Shown: positions 44,481 through 57,270 of the stretch, one piece after another
How positions within the stretch are numbered: the stretch's first letter is position 1
Layout of the letters: every line of letters begins with the position of its first letter
Assembly: GCA_963675135.1 (NCBI GenBank)
Contig: OY776123.1
Coordinates: 5,644,501 to 5,708,500, forward strand
Direction of reading: 5' to 3'
Length of the DNA: 64,000 bases
DNA from: Galeopsis tetrahit
Taxonomy: Eukaryota > Streptophyta > Magnoliopsida > Lamiales > Lamiaceae
Notes under the pieces: model-generated
What the model saw: the letters and a program-made list of their open reading frames with translations, nothing else
What the model was told of the DNA's origin: nothing
Database searches by the model: none
Program-made: the position numbers and the translations under genes

Positions 44481-45320
44481 AAACTATTGCAACTTTCAAA
44501 TATGAATATTTATTTCATGGAATTAAGCTTCTATATAGAAGCTCGAATAACCATCATAAATAAAATGTTTTTGTATTTCGATTGTGTTATTTATATGTGT
44601 AACAAAAAAGAATTGTGAACTAGGTTCATGAATTTTTTTTTGTTTACGTTTTAGTAATTTTGAGAAGAAAAATTCATAAACTCAAATATCTTTTTTGAAA
44701 CGTGGTACTTTCTTTGCTAAAAGATAATTTAAAATAATAATAAACTTAGGTTTATATTCAAATGTAACTATGAATTTATTATCAATTAAAAAAAATGAAG
44801 AAAAAGAAGTCAGATTTAATTTATAATTAATAGTGGAATACTGATTATTTTAAGGCGGATGAATAAAAAAAAGGGGATAAAAACACATTAAACAACATAG
44901 TACTGTTGCTTAGGGAAATATTTCATTATTTCGCACTTTATCTAATTATTTTATTAAAGTGAATGCCACAGATTATTTGCACAATCCCAAACATAGTTGA
45001 CATTTATTTATTTAATATTTTTATCATAGCGCATATAGTTATATTCAAAAGTATTCTTTCTCTAGTTCTCTCTCTTTTTTTGGAATATACTTTTGAATTC
45101 ATGGTAAAAAAACCATGCAACAAAGCACTATTATAACACGCACATATGAATCTGGAAATGGCGTATGGATCAAATTAAATCGATCGTTTGATTCTTTTCG
45201 ACTAATGAAAAAGCTTTATAACAACAAAAAATTATTGTTATAGGCCCTCTCTATTTCAATTCCATAAATTTCTTATTAAATCGAGTTAGAAGTAGAACTA
45301 GTGCCAAAACCCCATAATAG
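44481..45320. other. 3' flank of the FT-like gene, no further gene seen
   Basis: An AATAAA-like signal is near 44559. AAAAAATGAAGAAAAAGAAG near 44790 also occurs at 15270-15330. The rest is AT-rich. Confidence 0.5.
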
Positions 45321-45700
45321 TTTGGGAAACACTTTGGAAAAGATTTCACATCAAACATGTCTAATTAAGACAATTTTAAAAAAATTGCGGCTGCTCAAAA
45401 TTACCAAAATATTGTAACTACAAGGTCAAAAGTTTATTACTCCATGTCAAAAAATATTTTGACAAATTCACCCAAAAAACTAATTGCCCAGAATACTTTT
45501 GACCTTATAGTGATAAATTTTTGGTCTTGTAGTAACATAGTTATAGTCATGTAGTAGCAAAATATTTTGGAAAGTAATTTCGACCAAAAAAAAAAAACAA
45601 GTGTCCAAAATATTTTTGGCCTTGTAGCGACAAAAATTTGGTCTTATAGTAATATAGTTTTAGTCATGTAATAAGATAATATTTGAGAGCGAAAAAAATA
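45321..45700. repeat. Degenerate tandem repeat with TTGGTCTTGTAGTAACATAG phrases
   Basis: Two to three diverged units of 'gaccttatagtgataaatttt / ggtcttgtagtaacatag / ttatagtcatgtagtag', about 110 bp apart (about 45500-45560 and 45620-45690), preceded by a partial unit at 45405. Confidence 0.65.
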
Positions 45701-45859
45701 TATTTTAATTAAAGTTACCCGCGTTTGACCCACAAATTTTGACCTAAATTTATTTTAATTAGTCAAAATTGCATATAAGATTTTGTGTAATAATTTTACC
45801 CTAATTTAGGCTGCTTAGCAATTGTTTGCTTAATAGTGTTTTTTTCACTAGATGGGCAA

Positions 45860-46070
45860 TGGATCGTATAATTCACTATATGCAAAAGTTTCAACATGAA
45901 TTATTTGATTGGTCAAAATTAGACTCCGTGCACAAGATTGATTTGGTTAACCAGTCATCTCAGACACACTATTCGTGATAGTGTCCCAGCCCCAAAATTT
46001 TCAAAATGTTCCAAAATTTGCATTCAATAATTAATATTCCTTACACATTAGGGATGACAACTTCAATTCG
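45860..46070 (+). repeat. Diverged founder-like copy of the 222-bp repeat
   Basis: CATGAATTATTTGATTGGTC, then ACACACTATTCGTGATAGTG and GGATGACAACTTCAATTCGA match the order of phrases in the units at 47470-47900, but with CCGTGCAC in place of the CACGTG of those units. Confidence 0.6.
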
Positions 46071-46730
46071 ATCTACTTTGATCTGTCCTAGTCAGTCCTA
46101 GCCCGTGCTGTTTGAATCATCTTGTCCCTTGCTATGTAATGGAACAAGACGTGTTTGGGTGTCTCGAGCCCATACTTCATTTTAAATTATAACTTTTTTT
46201 ATATATTTTATATATATAATACATATAAATATAATATACTAAATGTGCACTTATTACACAGAATATTAATAAAATATGTATTCATAATATATTATATATT
46301 TAATTATTTTTAAAAAATAATCTAGCGTATTACACGAAATGATTATATATACAAAATATTTTTTTCATTATATAAAGTAATATAATTATATAATATACAT
46401 AAATATTTTTAGGTCCATATATATAAATAAAATATATTATAATATTTAACTTAAAATTTCTATCAATATAAACATCTTTGGGATGTCGAAACAAATTTAT
46501 AAGCAATGCACATTAATATTATATAATTTATTTATTCTTCAATTGAAAATGATATTTTTGTAGTATTTTTTTAATAATTTTTATTTATTTAGGATAGATT
46601 ATCCTATCGTGTCCGGGTCATCCGTCTTAATTTATTCATAAAACGGGGTGGGTCCGTGTATCTAAATACTCGTCTCGATCCATTCGTACAAAATGATCGA
46701 CATCAAGCGCACAAATTTTAAATATAATTC
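46071..46730. other. AT-rich intergenic, no gene seen
   Basis: (TATA)n-like stretches at 46195-46480 and a T-run at 46731. Nothing coding is visible. Confidence 0.45.
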
Positions 46731-46734
46731 CTCT

Positions 46735-47469
46735 TTTTTTTTTTTTAGGAAGAGTCTCCTTGTAAAAGTAGTTGATGCTTCCAAGATTGCAACATTACTC
46801 TACTACTGATGAGAATCACCCATATGTTAGCACTTCCATTTTATTTTAAAATGAAATTGAATAGATAAAGAAATAACAATAAAGATGCTTTAAATTAAAA
46901 ACGACACTTCAAAAAATAGAGGCGCTAAAGCGTCAAATTAATATACAATAAACGTGTTTACTAAACTTTTTGACTAGTAGATCGATTCTCCGTTGAAAGC
47001 AAAAAGAAATGAAAGCTAAAGCGATTCGATTGGAGATGTGTGGTTTGTGACCTACTACTTTAGGCCTAAGTTATTTGCCTCCCGATGATGACATTTTTCG
47101 ACCATAAACGGAACGAACCATTGAGAATAAACTCATACACTTGCACAATTTGTTGTTAATTACCGCATATTGTAATAAAACACTACTGATTTCAATATAG
47201 ATATATGCACTATAATTTGGGGACAATAAATTAATAATATTCTGGGGGCTAGCATTATTGAAGGGAACCCATGAAGGTAACATAAAACGAGGTGGAGAAC
47301 ATTTATATACCTGAATTCATGGAAAAAAAGCCCCAAAAATAGATGTTATATAAAAGTCAAAAAGTATTCCACAGACTTCAATTGCTAAATAAACCACGAA
47401 TTAGTTGATTAAATGATACTCCAGTACATACCACTTCTATTTCTTCAATTGGGCCGTACAAAGATGACT
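46735..47469 (+). repeat. Duplicate of the FT-like promoter region (block P, upstream part)
   Basis: Matches 42335-42900 in order, including the stretch around ACATTTATATACCTGAATTC and ATAGATGTTATATA. Past the TATA region the sequences part company: where the FT-like gene has its ATG, this copy continues AAAGTCAAAAAGTATTCCAC. It is the start of the array. Confidence 0.75.
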
Positions 47470-47930
47470 GTCTACAAGATTAGTATTATTTGCATGTTAA
47501 AAGCTTCAGCATGGATTATTCGATTGGTTAAGTTTAGGTCACGTGCACAGGATTGATTTGCCCATCCGACCATTCCACACACTATTCATCATAGTGGTAC
47601 TCCTATTCATCATAGTGGTACTCCTAGTCTCAATTTGAAACTCGGAATATTGATGACAACTTAAAGATGCTTGTCTACAAGACTAGTATTATTTGAATGT
47701 CAAAAGCTTCAATATGAATTATTCGATTGATCAAGATTAGGGCACGTGCACAATATTGATTTGTCTATCCGGCCATCTCACACACTATTCATTACAGTGG
47801 TCCTAGTCCCAATTTTCTTTAAAATGTTTCACACCAATATTCCTTACATACTTCATTTGAAATTCGGAATATGGATGACAACTTCAATTCGATTGATCTC
47901 GTCCTGGCCCAATACATTTTAATATAATAT
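47462..47930 (+). repeat. 222-bp tandem repeats with CACGTG boxes (+ orientation)
   Basis: Two to three units starting TGTCTACAAGA(T/C)TAGTATTA, each with a central CACGTGCACA and a CACACTATTCAT(C/T)A phrase. A 24-bp duplication TATTCATCATAGTGGTACTC lies at 47583-47625. The perfect CACGTG is a G-box core (known target of bZIP/bHLH factors). Confidence 0.8.
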
Positions 47931-48739
47931 ATTTCTATATATTTTTATATTTATTAATATATTAATTACGTAATAATAATTCAACTCCATAAATATTTTA
48001 AAATTAATAAAATATATTATCAAATACAATAGCTATTTCAATTAAAAAATTCTACAATATAATTATTTTAAAATGAAAGAGGTAAAATATATTTTTTTTC
48101 AAGAATATATTTTTTTAATTAAAATTGATCGCCCCACCCTTGCCTCTTGCTCAGCCACGGATCGCCACATCCTAATTTTTGGTCCATTGTAATCTAGTGA
48201 CAAAATGAAACAGAAGCCTAACACGTACCGACGTACGGAATATATGATTCCTCTCTTTCTTACTTTTTCATTTAAAAAAAAAAAAGCATATGATACCTAA
48301 AACAAGCAAAAATTTGATTACAATTCTTCATATATACTTGATGCTTACAAACACATCTCTAGCGATGAGAATCACCCGTAGAATGTAGTATATGCCGACA
48401 CTTTCATTTGACTTCCAAATGAAATTGAATGGAATTAACAAAGAAATAACAATAAAAAGAGGGATCGAGACTTGAGAGTAGAGAAAATTCATGGCATTCA
48501 TTAAACCTTCGCGTGACCTCACAAATTTCCTATAAGGGTATTTAGATTCACATATAATTCTGAGTTACATTTTTGTAAAAAAATAAAAATGGTGTCATTT
48601 ATTATTTGAATTTTTTTTTTTTTTTTAGAGTAAAGTGATTTTATTTTTTCAACATAAACTAGAGCTTATATGACTTAAATGGATAATGTAGTTCATATTT
48701 AGTCTTTCCATATAGTGGTCGTCATTAATTAATTAACAT
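47931..48739 (+). repeat. Block P, downstream part, including a block-R relative
   Basis: AT-rich, with GCTCAGCCACGGATCGCCAC, then GTCCATTGTAATCTAGTGAC, related to block R at 16500, and GATGAGAATCACCCGTAGAA. Inverted copies are at 51180-51980, 54970-55770, 58990-59860 and 61380-62220. Confidence 0.75.
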
Positions 48740-49675
48740 TGGGTTGAGGTATATACCCCTCCAGCTTTGTTTAATGCACTCCCCCTCAATTTTTTAAATA
48801 AATATATATATATTATATATATGAAATACCATATTACCCTTTAATAAAATGTATAGATACATACACTCCCCATTAACCCTAATTTTCTCTTCTTCCCCAA
48901 CCTCTCTACCGCCTCTGTCTTCCCCTCCCCCTTTTTTTTCGTTTACTACACTCCCCCTCGCCGTCGCTCTCCCCCTCCCCCTTGAATCGCTCGCCTCGTC
49001 TGTCACCGCCGCTCTGCTCTTTTTTGTTAAATTCCTGTAACAAGCGACGGCACCGCGCCTCTCGCCTAGCGACGCCGCCGCCCTCCTTCGCCCCTAGCCG
49101 TCGCGGCCCGCCGGCGCTCGCCCCCAACAGTCGCGGCCCGCCAGCGCTTGCCCCCAGCCGTCGCCGGCGATGAATAGGTTTTTTTTTTTCCGACCGTTAT
49201 TGGTCGCTCAAGAACACACTCGTCGACGATAGGTTGTCGTTGAGAGTGTTTTTGAGCAATCAATAATAGTCGAAAATTTCAATTTTAATTTTTTTTAAAA
49301 AAAATTTCTTTCGAAATTTGGTCGACAAACCAGTGTCGACCGGAGTGTTTTTAGTTCCACTCTGATTTGTTAAAAATACTAAGATTTTTTTAAAAAAAAT
49401 TTATTTGAGGTGGTTATGGTGTCGATTGGATTGTTATTGCTATTTTATTTTATCAACAAGTTCATTTTTGTGGGTGTTAGAATTTGTTTGGGGTGGTTGT
49501 GGTGGTGGCGGCGATGAAATTCTAGGGTTATGGTTAATGTTTAAATGTTAAGAGGAGTGTATGTATCTGATATGATTTAATAATGGGTAAAATTTGTATT
49601 TTACATGAATATTGAATTAATAAAAATGAGGAGAGTGTATTAAACAAAGCTGGAGGGGTATATACCCCCAACCCA
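48740..49675 (+). mobile_element. Element E: non-autonomous TIR transposon with hairpins and GC-rich core
   Basis: 936 bp. TIRs: TGGGTTGAGGTATATACCCC at the left and, read from the right, TGGGTTGGGGGTATATACCC, continuing CTCCAGCTTTGTTTAAT. A 7-bp (possibly 8-bp) target duplication TTAACAT flanks it (48733-48739, 49676-49682). Inside are a GC-rich pyrimidine-biased segment (48890-49170), an imperfect 40-bp-arm hairpin (about 49189-49276) and a second weaker one (about 49318-49376). There is no transposase. Related to the element at 8830-9790. Inverted partial copies recur in the array. Superfamily unresolved (hAT- or MULE-like). Confidence 0.8.
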
Positions 49676-50435
49676 TTAACATTTATTCATATTGGGCTTG
49701 AATTATGGCCCAATTCCTCAATATATGTTCTACTTGCAAGCTCATTGACACAATAATAAGATAGAGGGCGCGGCTAAAGGTACACAGATCCTATAAGGAC
49801 AACCACGTGGAAATCTCAAAATTACCCTTCTCCAAATTAAAATTCTAATTCATTATATCTTCTTCTCAGATTCAAAACACCTACCTCTCACCTCCATTTC
49901 TCTCTTTACGCCATTTTCGCCACCTCTCCACCTCGTCGCGGCGGTCCACGCCACTCACCTCATCGCGCCACTGCGCAACACTCTCCCTCTATTCGCGGCC
50001 GTTAGCGGCAGCCACCCCTCCCTCTCCCCTTCGCAGCCGCACCCTCTCCCCCTACCCTTCGCGGCCGCAACCTTTCCCCTTCGCTACGCACGTTCATCGC
50101 AACCCCTCCCTTTCGCCGATAGCCAGCCCCTTCGTCGCTTCTCTCCCCTGCTCCGGCGCCCCCGCCTGCAGCCATTCAACCGCCTCCGAAGCCACGTGCA
50201 GCGCCGCCGTTTTGAAGGTGGTTTTTTTTTTTTTTTTTTTTTACAATTTTTACAGATAACAAAATTAGGGTTTTGAAAAATTTAGGAAAATTAGGGTTTT
50301 TAGTAGTTCGGGAATTATTTTCGAACATATTGAGTTTGTTTTGGAAAAAAATTCGAACATTGTTTTGGAAAAAAATTCAAACAACCTGAGTTTGTTTTGG
50401 AAAAATTTTCGAAAAAGATGTTCGATCTTTTTTTT
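49676..50435 (+). mobile_element. Block M: 5' end of a MULE related to the left-hand element, truncated
   Basis: After 90 bp of flank, the MULE terminus GGGCGCGGCTAAAGG starts at 49766. A leader-like, GC- and pyrimidine-rich segment (49870-50215) follows, then GTTTTGAAG/GTGG with a T-run and TTTTTACAG, resembling an intron, and TTCGAACATATTGAGTTTGT repeats at 50326-50420. The same order, terminus, leader, first intron with TTCGAA repeats, is seen in the MULE at 5554-4813. It stops where inverted E begins. The ORFs in the GC-rich part have no recognised domain; captured host sequence is possible. Confidence 0.65.
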
Positions 50436-51165
50436 CGGCCACGACCACAACCACCCCAAACAAATTCTAACACCCACAAAAAAGAACATGTTGATAAAAT
50501 AAAATAGCAATAACACTCCAATCGACACCATAACCACCTCAAATAAAAATTTTATAAAAAAATCTTAGTATTTTTAACAAACCAGAGTGGAACTAAACAC
50601 ACTCCGGTCGACACTGGTTTGTCAACCAAATTTCGAAAGAAATTTTTTTAAAAAAAAATTAAAAATTGAAATTTTCGACTATTATTGATTGCTCAAAAAC
50701 ACTGTCATCGACAACCTATCGTCGATGAGAGTGTTCTTGAGCGACCAATAATGGTCGGAAAAAAAAAAAAAAACTTGTTCATCGCCGGCGACGGCTGGGA
50801 GCGAGCGCTGGCGGGCCGCGACGGCTAGGGTCGAAGGAGGGCGGCGGCGGCGTCGCTAGGCGAGAGGCGCGGTGTCGTCGCTTGTTATAGAATTTTAACA
50901 AAAAAGAGCAGAGCGGCGATGACAGACGAGGCGAGCGATTCGAGGGGGAGAGAGGGGGAGTGTAGAAAACGAAAAAAAGGGGGAGGGGAAGAGAGAGGCG
51001 GTAGAGAGGTTGGAGAAGAAGAGGAAATTAGGGTTAATGGGGAGTGTATGTAACTATACATTTTATTAAAGGGTAATATGGTATTTCATATATATATATA
51101 TTTAATTAAAAAATAGAGGGGAGTGCATTAAACAAAGCTGGAGGGGTATATACCTCAATCCAATG
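50436..51165 (-). mobile_element. Inverted partial copy of element E (unit 1)
   Basis: Reverse complement of about 48740-49500, ending with the TIR ACCTCAATCCAA. It contains the hairpin at 50674-50759, arms TTCGACTATTATTGATTGCT and the matching GGTCGGA end. Confidence 0.85.
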
Positions 51166-53010
51166 TTAATTAATTAATGACGACCACTATATGGAAAGAC
51201 TAAATATGAACTACATTATCCATTTAAGTCATATATATATACACACATTAAGCTCTAGTTTATGCTAAAAAAACAAAATCACTTTACTCTAAAAAAAAAT
51301 AAAAAAAAATTTCAAATAATAAATTAAAAGACACCATTTTTATTTTTTTACAAAAATGTAACTCATAATTATATGTGAATCTAAATACCCTTATATGAAA
51401 TTTGTGAGGTTACGCGAAGGTTTAATGAATGCCATGAATTTTCTCTACTCTCAAGTCTCAGATCCCTCTTTTTATTGTTATTTATTTGTTAATTCCATTC
51501 AATTTCATTTGGAAGTCAAATGAAAGTGTCGACATATACTACATTCTACGGGTGATTCTCATCACTAGAGATGTGTTTGTAAGCATCAAGTATATATGAA
51601 GAATTGTAATAAAATTTTTGTTTGTTTTAGATATCATATACTTTTTTTTTTAAAATGAAAAAGTAAAAAAGAGAGGAATCATATATTCCGTACGTCGGTA
51701 TGTGTTAGGCTTCTGTTTCATTTTGTCACTAGATTACAATGGACCAAAAATTAGGATGTGGTGATCAATTCTAATTAAAAGAATATATTCTTGAAAAAAA
51801 AAAAAATTTACCTCTTTCATTTTAAAATAATTATATTGTAGAATTTTTTAATTGATATAGCTATTGTATTTGATAATATATTTTATTAATTTTAAAATAT
51901 TTATGGAGTTGAATTATTATTACGTAATTAATATATTAATAAATATAAAAATATATAGAAATATATTATATTAAAATGTATTGGGCCAGGACGAGATCAA
52001 TCGAATTGAAGTTGTCATCCATATTCCGAATTTCAAATGGAGTATGTAAGGAATATTGTTGTGAAACATTTTAAAGAAAATTGCGACTAGGACCACTGTA
52101 ATGAATAGTGTGTGAGATGGCCGGATAGACAAATCAATATTGTGCACGTGGCCTAATCTTGATCAATCGAATAATTCATGTTGAAGCTTTTGACATTCAA
52201 ACAATACTAGTCTTGTAGACAAGCATCTTTAAGTTGTCATCAATATTCCTAGTTTCAAATTGAGTAGGTAAGGAATATTGGTGTGAAACATTTTAAAGAA
52301 AATTGGGACTAAGACCACTATAACGAATAGTATATGTGGGATGGCCGGGTAGGCAAATCAATACTGTGCACGTGGCCTAATCTTGACCAATCCAATAATT
52401 CATGTTGGAGCTTTTGACATTCAAATAATACTAGTCTTGTAGACAAGCATCTTTAAGTTGTCATCCATATCCCGAATTTCAAATGAAGTAGGTAAGAAAT
52501 ATTAGTGTGGAACAATTTAAAGAAATTTGGGACTAGGAGTACCACTATGATGAATAGTGTGTGGAATGGTCGGATGGGCAAATCAATCCTGTGCACGTGA
52601 CCTAAACTTAACCAATCGAATAATCCATGTTGAAGTTTTAATTTTAACATGCAAATAATACTAGTCTTGTAGACAGTCATTTTTGTGCGGCCAATTGAAG
52701 AAATAAAAGTGGTATGTACTGGAGTATCATTTAATCAATTAATTCGTGGTTTATTTAGCAATTGAAGTATGTGGAATACTTTTTGACTTTTATATAACAT
52801 CTATTTATGGGCATTTTTTCCCATGAATTCAGGTATATAAATGTTCTCCACCTCGTTTTATGTCACCTTCATGGGTTCCCTTCAATAATGCTAGCCCCCA
52901 GAATATTATTAATTTATGGTCCCCAAATTATAGTGCATATATCTATATTGAAATCAGTAGTGTTTTATTACAATATATATGCAGTAACAACAAATTGTGC
53001 AAGTGTATGA
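51166..53010 (-). repeat. Inverted copy of block P (unit 1), including promoter-like sequence and 222-bp repeats
   Basis: Reverse complement of about 47100-48739. The 222-bp repeats occupy about 51975-52690 with GTGCACGTGGCC boxes; the FT-promoter-like part is at about 52790-53005 (CCACCTCGTTTTATGTCACC ... TTGTGCAAGTGTATGAAT). The small ORFs (52453-52680, 52807-53048) recur in every copy and have no recognised domain. Confidence 0.82.
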
Positions 53011-56000
53011 ATTTTTTTTTAAATTTTCTTTCGAAATTTGGTCGATAAAATAGTGTCGACCGGAGTGTGTTTAGTTCCACTCTGGTGTGTTAAAAATACT
53101 AAGATTTTTTTTTTAAAATTTTATTTGAGGTAGTTATTGTGTCGATTGGAGTGTTATTGCTATTATATTTTATCAACATGTTCATTTTTGTGGGTGTTAG
53201 AATTTGTTTGGGGTGGTTGTGGTGGTGGCGGCGGCGAAATTCTAGGGTTAGGGTTAATGTTTAAATGGTAAGAGGAGTGTATGTATTTGATATGATTTAA
53301 TAATGGGTAAAATTTGTATTTTACATGAATATTGAATTAATAAAAATGAGGGGAGTGTATTAAACAAAGCTGGAGGGGTATATACCCCAACCCATTAACA
53401 TTTATTCATATTGGGCTTGAATTATGGCCCAATTCCTCAGTATATGTTCTACTTGCAAGCTCATTGACACAATAATAAGATAGAGGGCGCGGCTAAAGGT
53501 ACACACAGATCCTATGAGGACACCCACATATCCTATGGGGACACCAACGTGAAAATCTCAAAATTACCCTTCTTCCAATTAAAATTCTAATTCATTATCT
53601 TTTCTTCTCAGATTCAGAACACCCACCTCCCTCCTCCATTTCTCTCTTTACGCCATTTTCGCCACCTCCATTTCACCTCTCCACCTCGTCGCGGCAGCCC
53701 ACGCCGCTCACCTCGTCGCGCCACTGCGCAACACTCTCCCCCCATTCGCGGCCGTTAGCGGCAGCAACCCCTCCCTCTCCCCTTCGCAGCCGCACCCTCT
53801 CCTCCTCCCCTTCGCGGCCGCAACCTTTCCCCTTCGCTACGCACGTTCATCGCAATCCCTCCCCTTCGCCGGCAGCCAGCCCCTTCGTCGCTTCTCTCCC
53901 CCTGCTCCGGCGCCCCCGCCTGCAGCCATTCAACCGCCTCCGAAGCCAAGTGCTGCGCCGCCGTTTTGAAGGTGGTTTTTTTTTTTTTACAATTTTTATA
54001 GATAACAAAATTAGGGTTTTGAAAAATTTAGGAAAATTAGGGTTTTTCGTAGTTCGGGAATTATTTTCGAACATATTGAGTTTGTTTTGGAAAAAAATTC
54101 GAACATTGTTTTGGAAAAAAATTCAATCAACCTGAGTTTGTTTTGGAAAAATTTTCGAAAAAGATGTTCGATCTTTTTTTTCGGCCACGACCACAACCAC
54201 CCCAAACAAATTCTAACACCCACAAAAATGAACATGTTGATAATATAAAATAGCAATAACACTCCAATCGACACCATAACCACCTCAAATAAATTTTTTA
54301 TAAAAAAATCTTAGTATTTTTAACAAACCAGAGTGGAACTAAAAACACTCCGGTCGACACTGGTTTGTCAACCAAATTTCGAAAGAAAATTTTTTAAAAA
54401 AAAATTAAAAATTGAAATTTTCGACTATTATTGATTGCTCAAAAACACTGTCATCGACAACCTATCGTCGATGAGAGTGTTCTTGAGCGATCAATAATGG
54501 TCGGAAAAAAAAAAAAAACTTGTTCATCGCCGGCGACGGCTGGGGGCGAGCGCTGGCGGGCCGCGACGGCTAGGGGCGAAGGAGGGCGGCGGCGGCGTCG
54601 CTAGGCGAGAGGCGCGGTGCCGTCGCTTGTTATAGAAATTTAACAAAAAAGAGCAGAACGGCGATGACAGACGAGGCGAGCGATTCGAGGGGGAGGGAGG
54701 GGGAGTGTAGAAAACGAAAAAAAAGGGGGAGGGGAAGAGAGAGGCGGTAGAGAGGTTGGAGAAGAAGAGGAAATTAGGGTTAATGGGGAGTGTATGTAAC
54801 TATACATTTTATTAAAGGGTAATATGGTATTTCATATATATATATATATTTAATTAAAAAATAGAGGGGAGTGCATTAAACAAAGCTGAGGGGTATATAC
54901 CTCAATCCAATGTTAATTAATTAATGACGACCACTATATGGAAAGACTAAATATGAACTACATTATCCATTTAAGTCATATATATATACACACATTAAGC
55001 TCTAGTTTATGCTAAAAAAACAAAATCACTTTACTCTAAAAAAAAATAAAAAAAAATTTCAAATAATAAATTAAAAGACACCATTTTTATTTTTTTACAA
55101 AAATGTAACTCATAATTATATGTGAATCTAAATACCCTTATATGAAATTTGTGAGGTTACGCGAAGGTTTAATGAATGCCATGAATTTTCTCTACTCTCA
55201 AGTCTCAGATCCCTCTTTTTATTGTTATTTATTTGTTAATTCCATTCAATTTCATTTGGAAGTCAAATGAAAGTGTCGACATATACTACATTCTACGGGT
55301 GATTCTCATCACTAGAGATGTGTTTGTAAGCATCAAGTATATATGAAGAATTGTAATAAAATTTTTGTTTGTTTTAGATATCATATACTTTTTTTTTTAA
55401 AATGAAAAAGTAAAAAAGAGAGGAATCATATATTCCGTACGTCGGTACATGTTAGGCTTCTGTTTCATTTTGTCACTAGATTAGAGATTACAATGGACCA
55501 AAAATTAGGATGTGGCGATCCGTGGCTGAGCAAGAGGAAGGGTGGGGTGATCAATTCTAATTAAAAGAATATATTCTTGAAAAAAAAAAAAATTTACCTC
55601 TTTCATTTTAAAATAATTATATTGTAGAATTTTTTAATTGATATAGCTATTGTATTTGATAATATATTTTATTAATTTTAAAATATTTATGGAGTTGAAT
55701 TATTATTACGTAATTAATATATTAATAAATATAAAAATATATAGAAATATATTATATTAAAACGTATTGGGCCAGGACGAGATCAATCGAATTGAAGTTG
55801 TCATCCATATTCCGAATTTCAAATGGAGTATGTAAGGAATATTGTTGTGAAACATTTTAAAGAAAATTGGGACTAGGACCACTGTAATGAATAGTGTGTG
55901 AGATGGCCGGATAGACAAATCAATATTGTGCACGTGGCCTAATCTTGATCAATCGAATAATTCATGTTGAAGCTTTTGACATTCAAACAATACTAGTCTT

Positions 56001-56796
56001 GTAGACAAGCATCTTTAAGTTGTCATCAATATTCCTAGTTTCAAATTGAGTAGGTAAGGAATATTGGTGTGAAACATTTTAAAGAAAATTGGGACTAAGA
56101 CCACTATAACGAATAGTATATGTGGGATGGCCGGGTAGGCAAATCAATACTGTGCACGTGGCCTAATCTTGACCAATCCAATAATCCATGTTGGAGCTTT
56201 TGACATTCAAATAATACTAGTCTTGTAGACAAGCATCTTTAAGTTGTCATCCATATCCCGAATTTCAAATGAAGTAGGTAAGAAATATTAGTGTGGAACA
56301 ATTTAAAGAAATTTGGGACTAGGAGTACCACTATGATGAATAGTGTGTGGAATGGTCGGATGGGCAAATCAATCCTGTGCACGTGACCTAAACTTAACCA
56401 ATCGAATAATCCATGTTGAAGTTTTAATTTTAACATGCAAATAATACTAGTCTTGTAGACAGTCATTTTTGTGCGGCCAATTGAAGAAATAAAAGTGGTA
56501 TGTACTGGAGTATCATTTAATCAATTAATTCGTGGTTTATTTAGCAATTGAAGTATGTGGAATACTTTTTGACTTTTATATAACATCTATTTATGGGCAT
56601 TTTTTCCCATGAATTCAGGTATATAAATGTTCTCCACCTCGTTTTATGTCACCTTCATGGGTTCCCTTCAATAATGCTAGCCCCCAGAATATTATTAATT
56701 TATGGTCCCCAAATTATAGTGCATATATCTATATTGAAATCAGTAGTGTTTTATTACAATATATATGCAGTAACAACAAATTGTGCAAGTGTATGA
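53011..56796. repeat. Array unit 2 (3786 bp)
   Basis: E-right (53012-53390), M (53391-54188, terminus at 53485), inverted E (about 54189-54905), inverted P (54906-56796). Landmarks at 52453, 52860, 53485 and 53755 recur exactly 3786 bp later, with only scattered differences. The junction into E-right lies in a T-run (53012-53020). Confidence 0.92.
53485..54188 (+). mobile_element. Block M, copy 2
   Basis: Starts GGGCGCGGCTAAAGGTACAC and has a duplicated CCTATGAGGACACCCA / CCTATGGGGACACCAA pair. TTCGAACATATTGAGTTTGT at about 54067. Confidence 0.75.
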
Positions 56797-57270
56797 ATTT
56801 TTTTTTAAATTTTCTTTCGAAATTTGGTCGATAAAATAGTGTCGACCGGAGTGTTTTTAGTTCCACTCTGGTGTGTTAAAAATACTAAGATTTTTTTTTT
56901 AAAATTTTATTTGAGGTGGTTATTGTGTCGATTGGAGTGTTATTGCTATTATATTTTATCAACATGTTCATTTTTGTGGGTGTTAGAATTTGTTTGGGGT
57001 GGTTGTGGTGGTGGCGGCGGCGAAATTCTAGGGTTAGGGTTAATGTTTAAATGGTAAGAGGAGTGTATGTATTTGATATGATTTAATAATGGGTAAAATT
57101 TGTATTTTACATGAATATTGAATTAATAAAAATGAGGGGAGTGTATTAAACAAAGCTGGAGGGGTATATACCCCAACCCATTAACATTTATTCATATTGG
57201 GCTTGAATTATGGCCCAATTCCTCAGTATATGTTCTACTTGCAAGCTCATTGACACAATAATAAGATAGA

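Larger units (their letters stand above)
49306..53010. repeat. Array unit 1: E-right, M, inverted E, inverted P
   Basis: Order: right part of E (49306-49675), M (49676-50435), inverted E (about 50436-51165), inverted P (51166-53010). From about 50440 the sequence is the reverse complement of 49500 back towards 47100, so 47100-53010 is a large imperfect palindrome around M. Compared with unit 2 this unit lacks about 40 bp near 51760 (the GATCCGTGGCTGAGCAAGAG stretch). Confidence 0.85.

Noticed and set aside
52453..52680. A 75-codon ORF present three times with identical translation
   Set aside because: Identity reflects the array; it spans the 222-bp repeats and promoter-like DNA and matches no family.
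53755..53949. GC-rich ORFs in block M (also 57541, 60121-60702, 59830-60369) with apparent conservation
   Set aside because: The copies are conserved because the DNA was duplicated recently; the peptides are low-complexity Arg/Gly/Ala or Pro/Ser strings, and the 60121-60702 frame continues through the A/T repeat. Captured exon fragments remain possible but cannot be shown.
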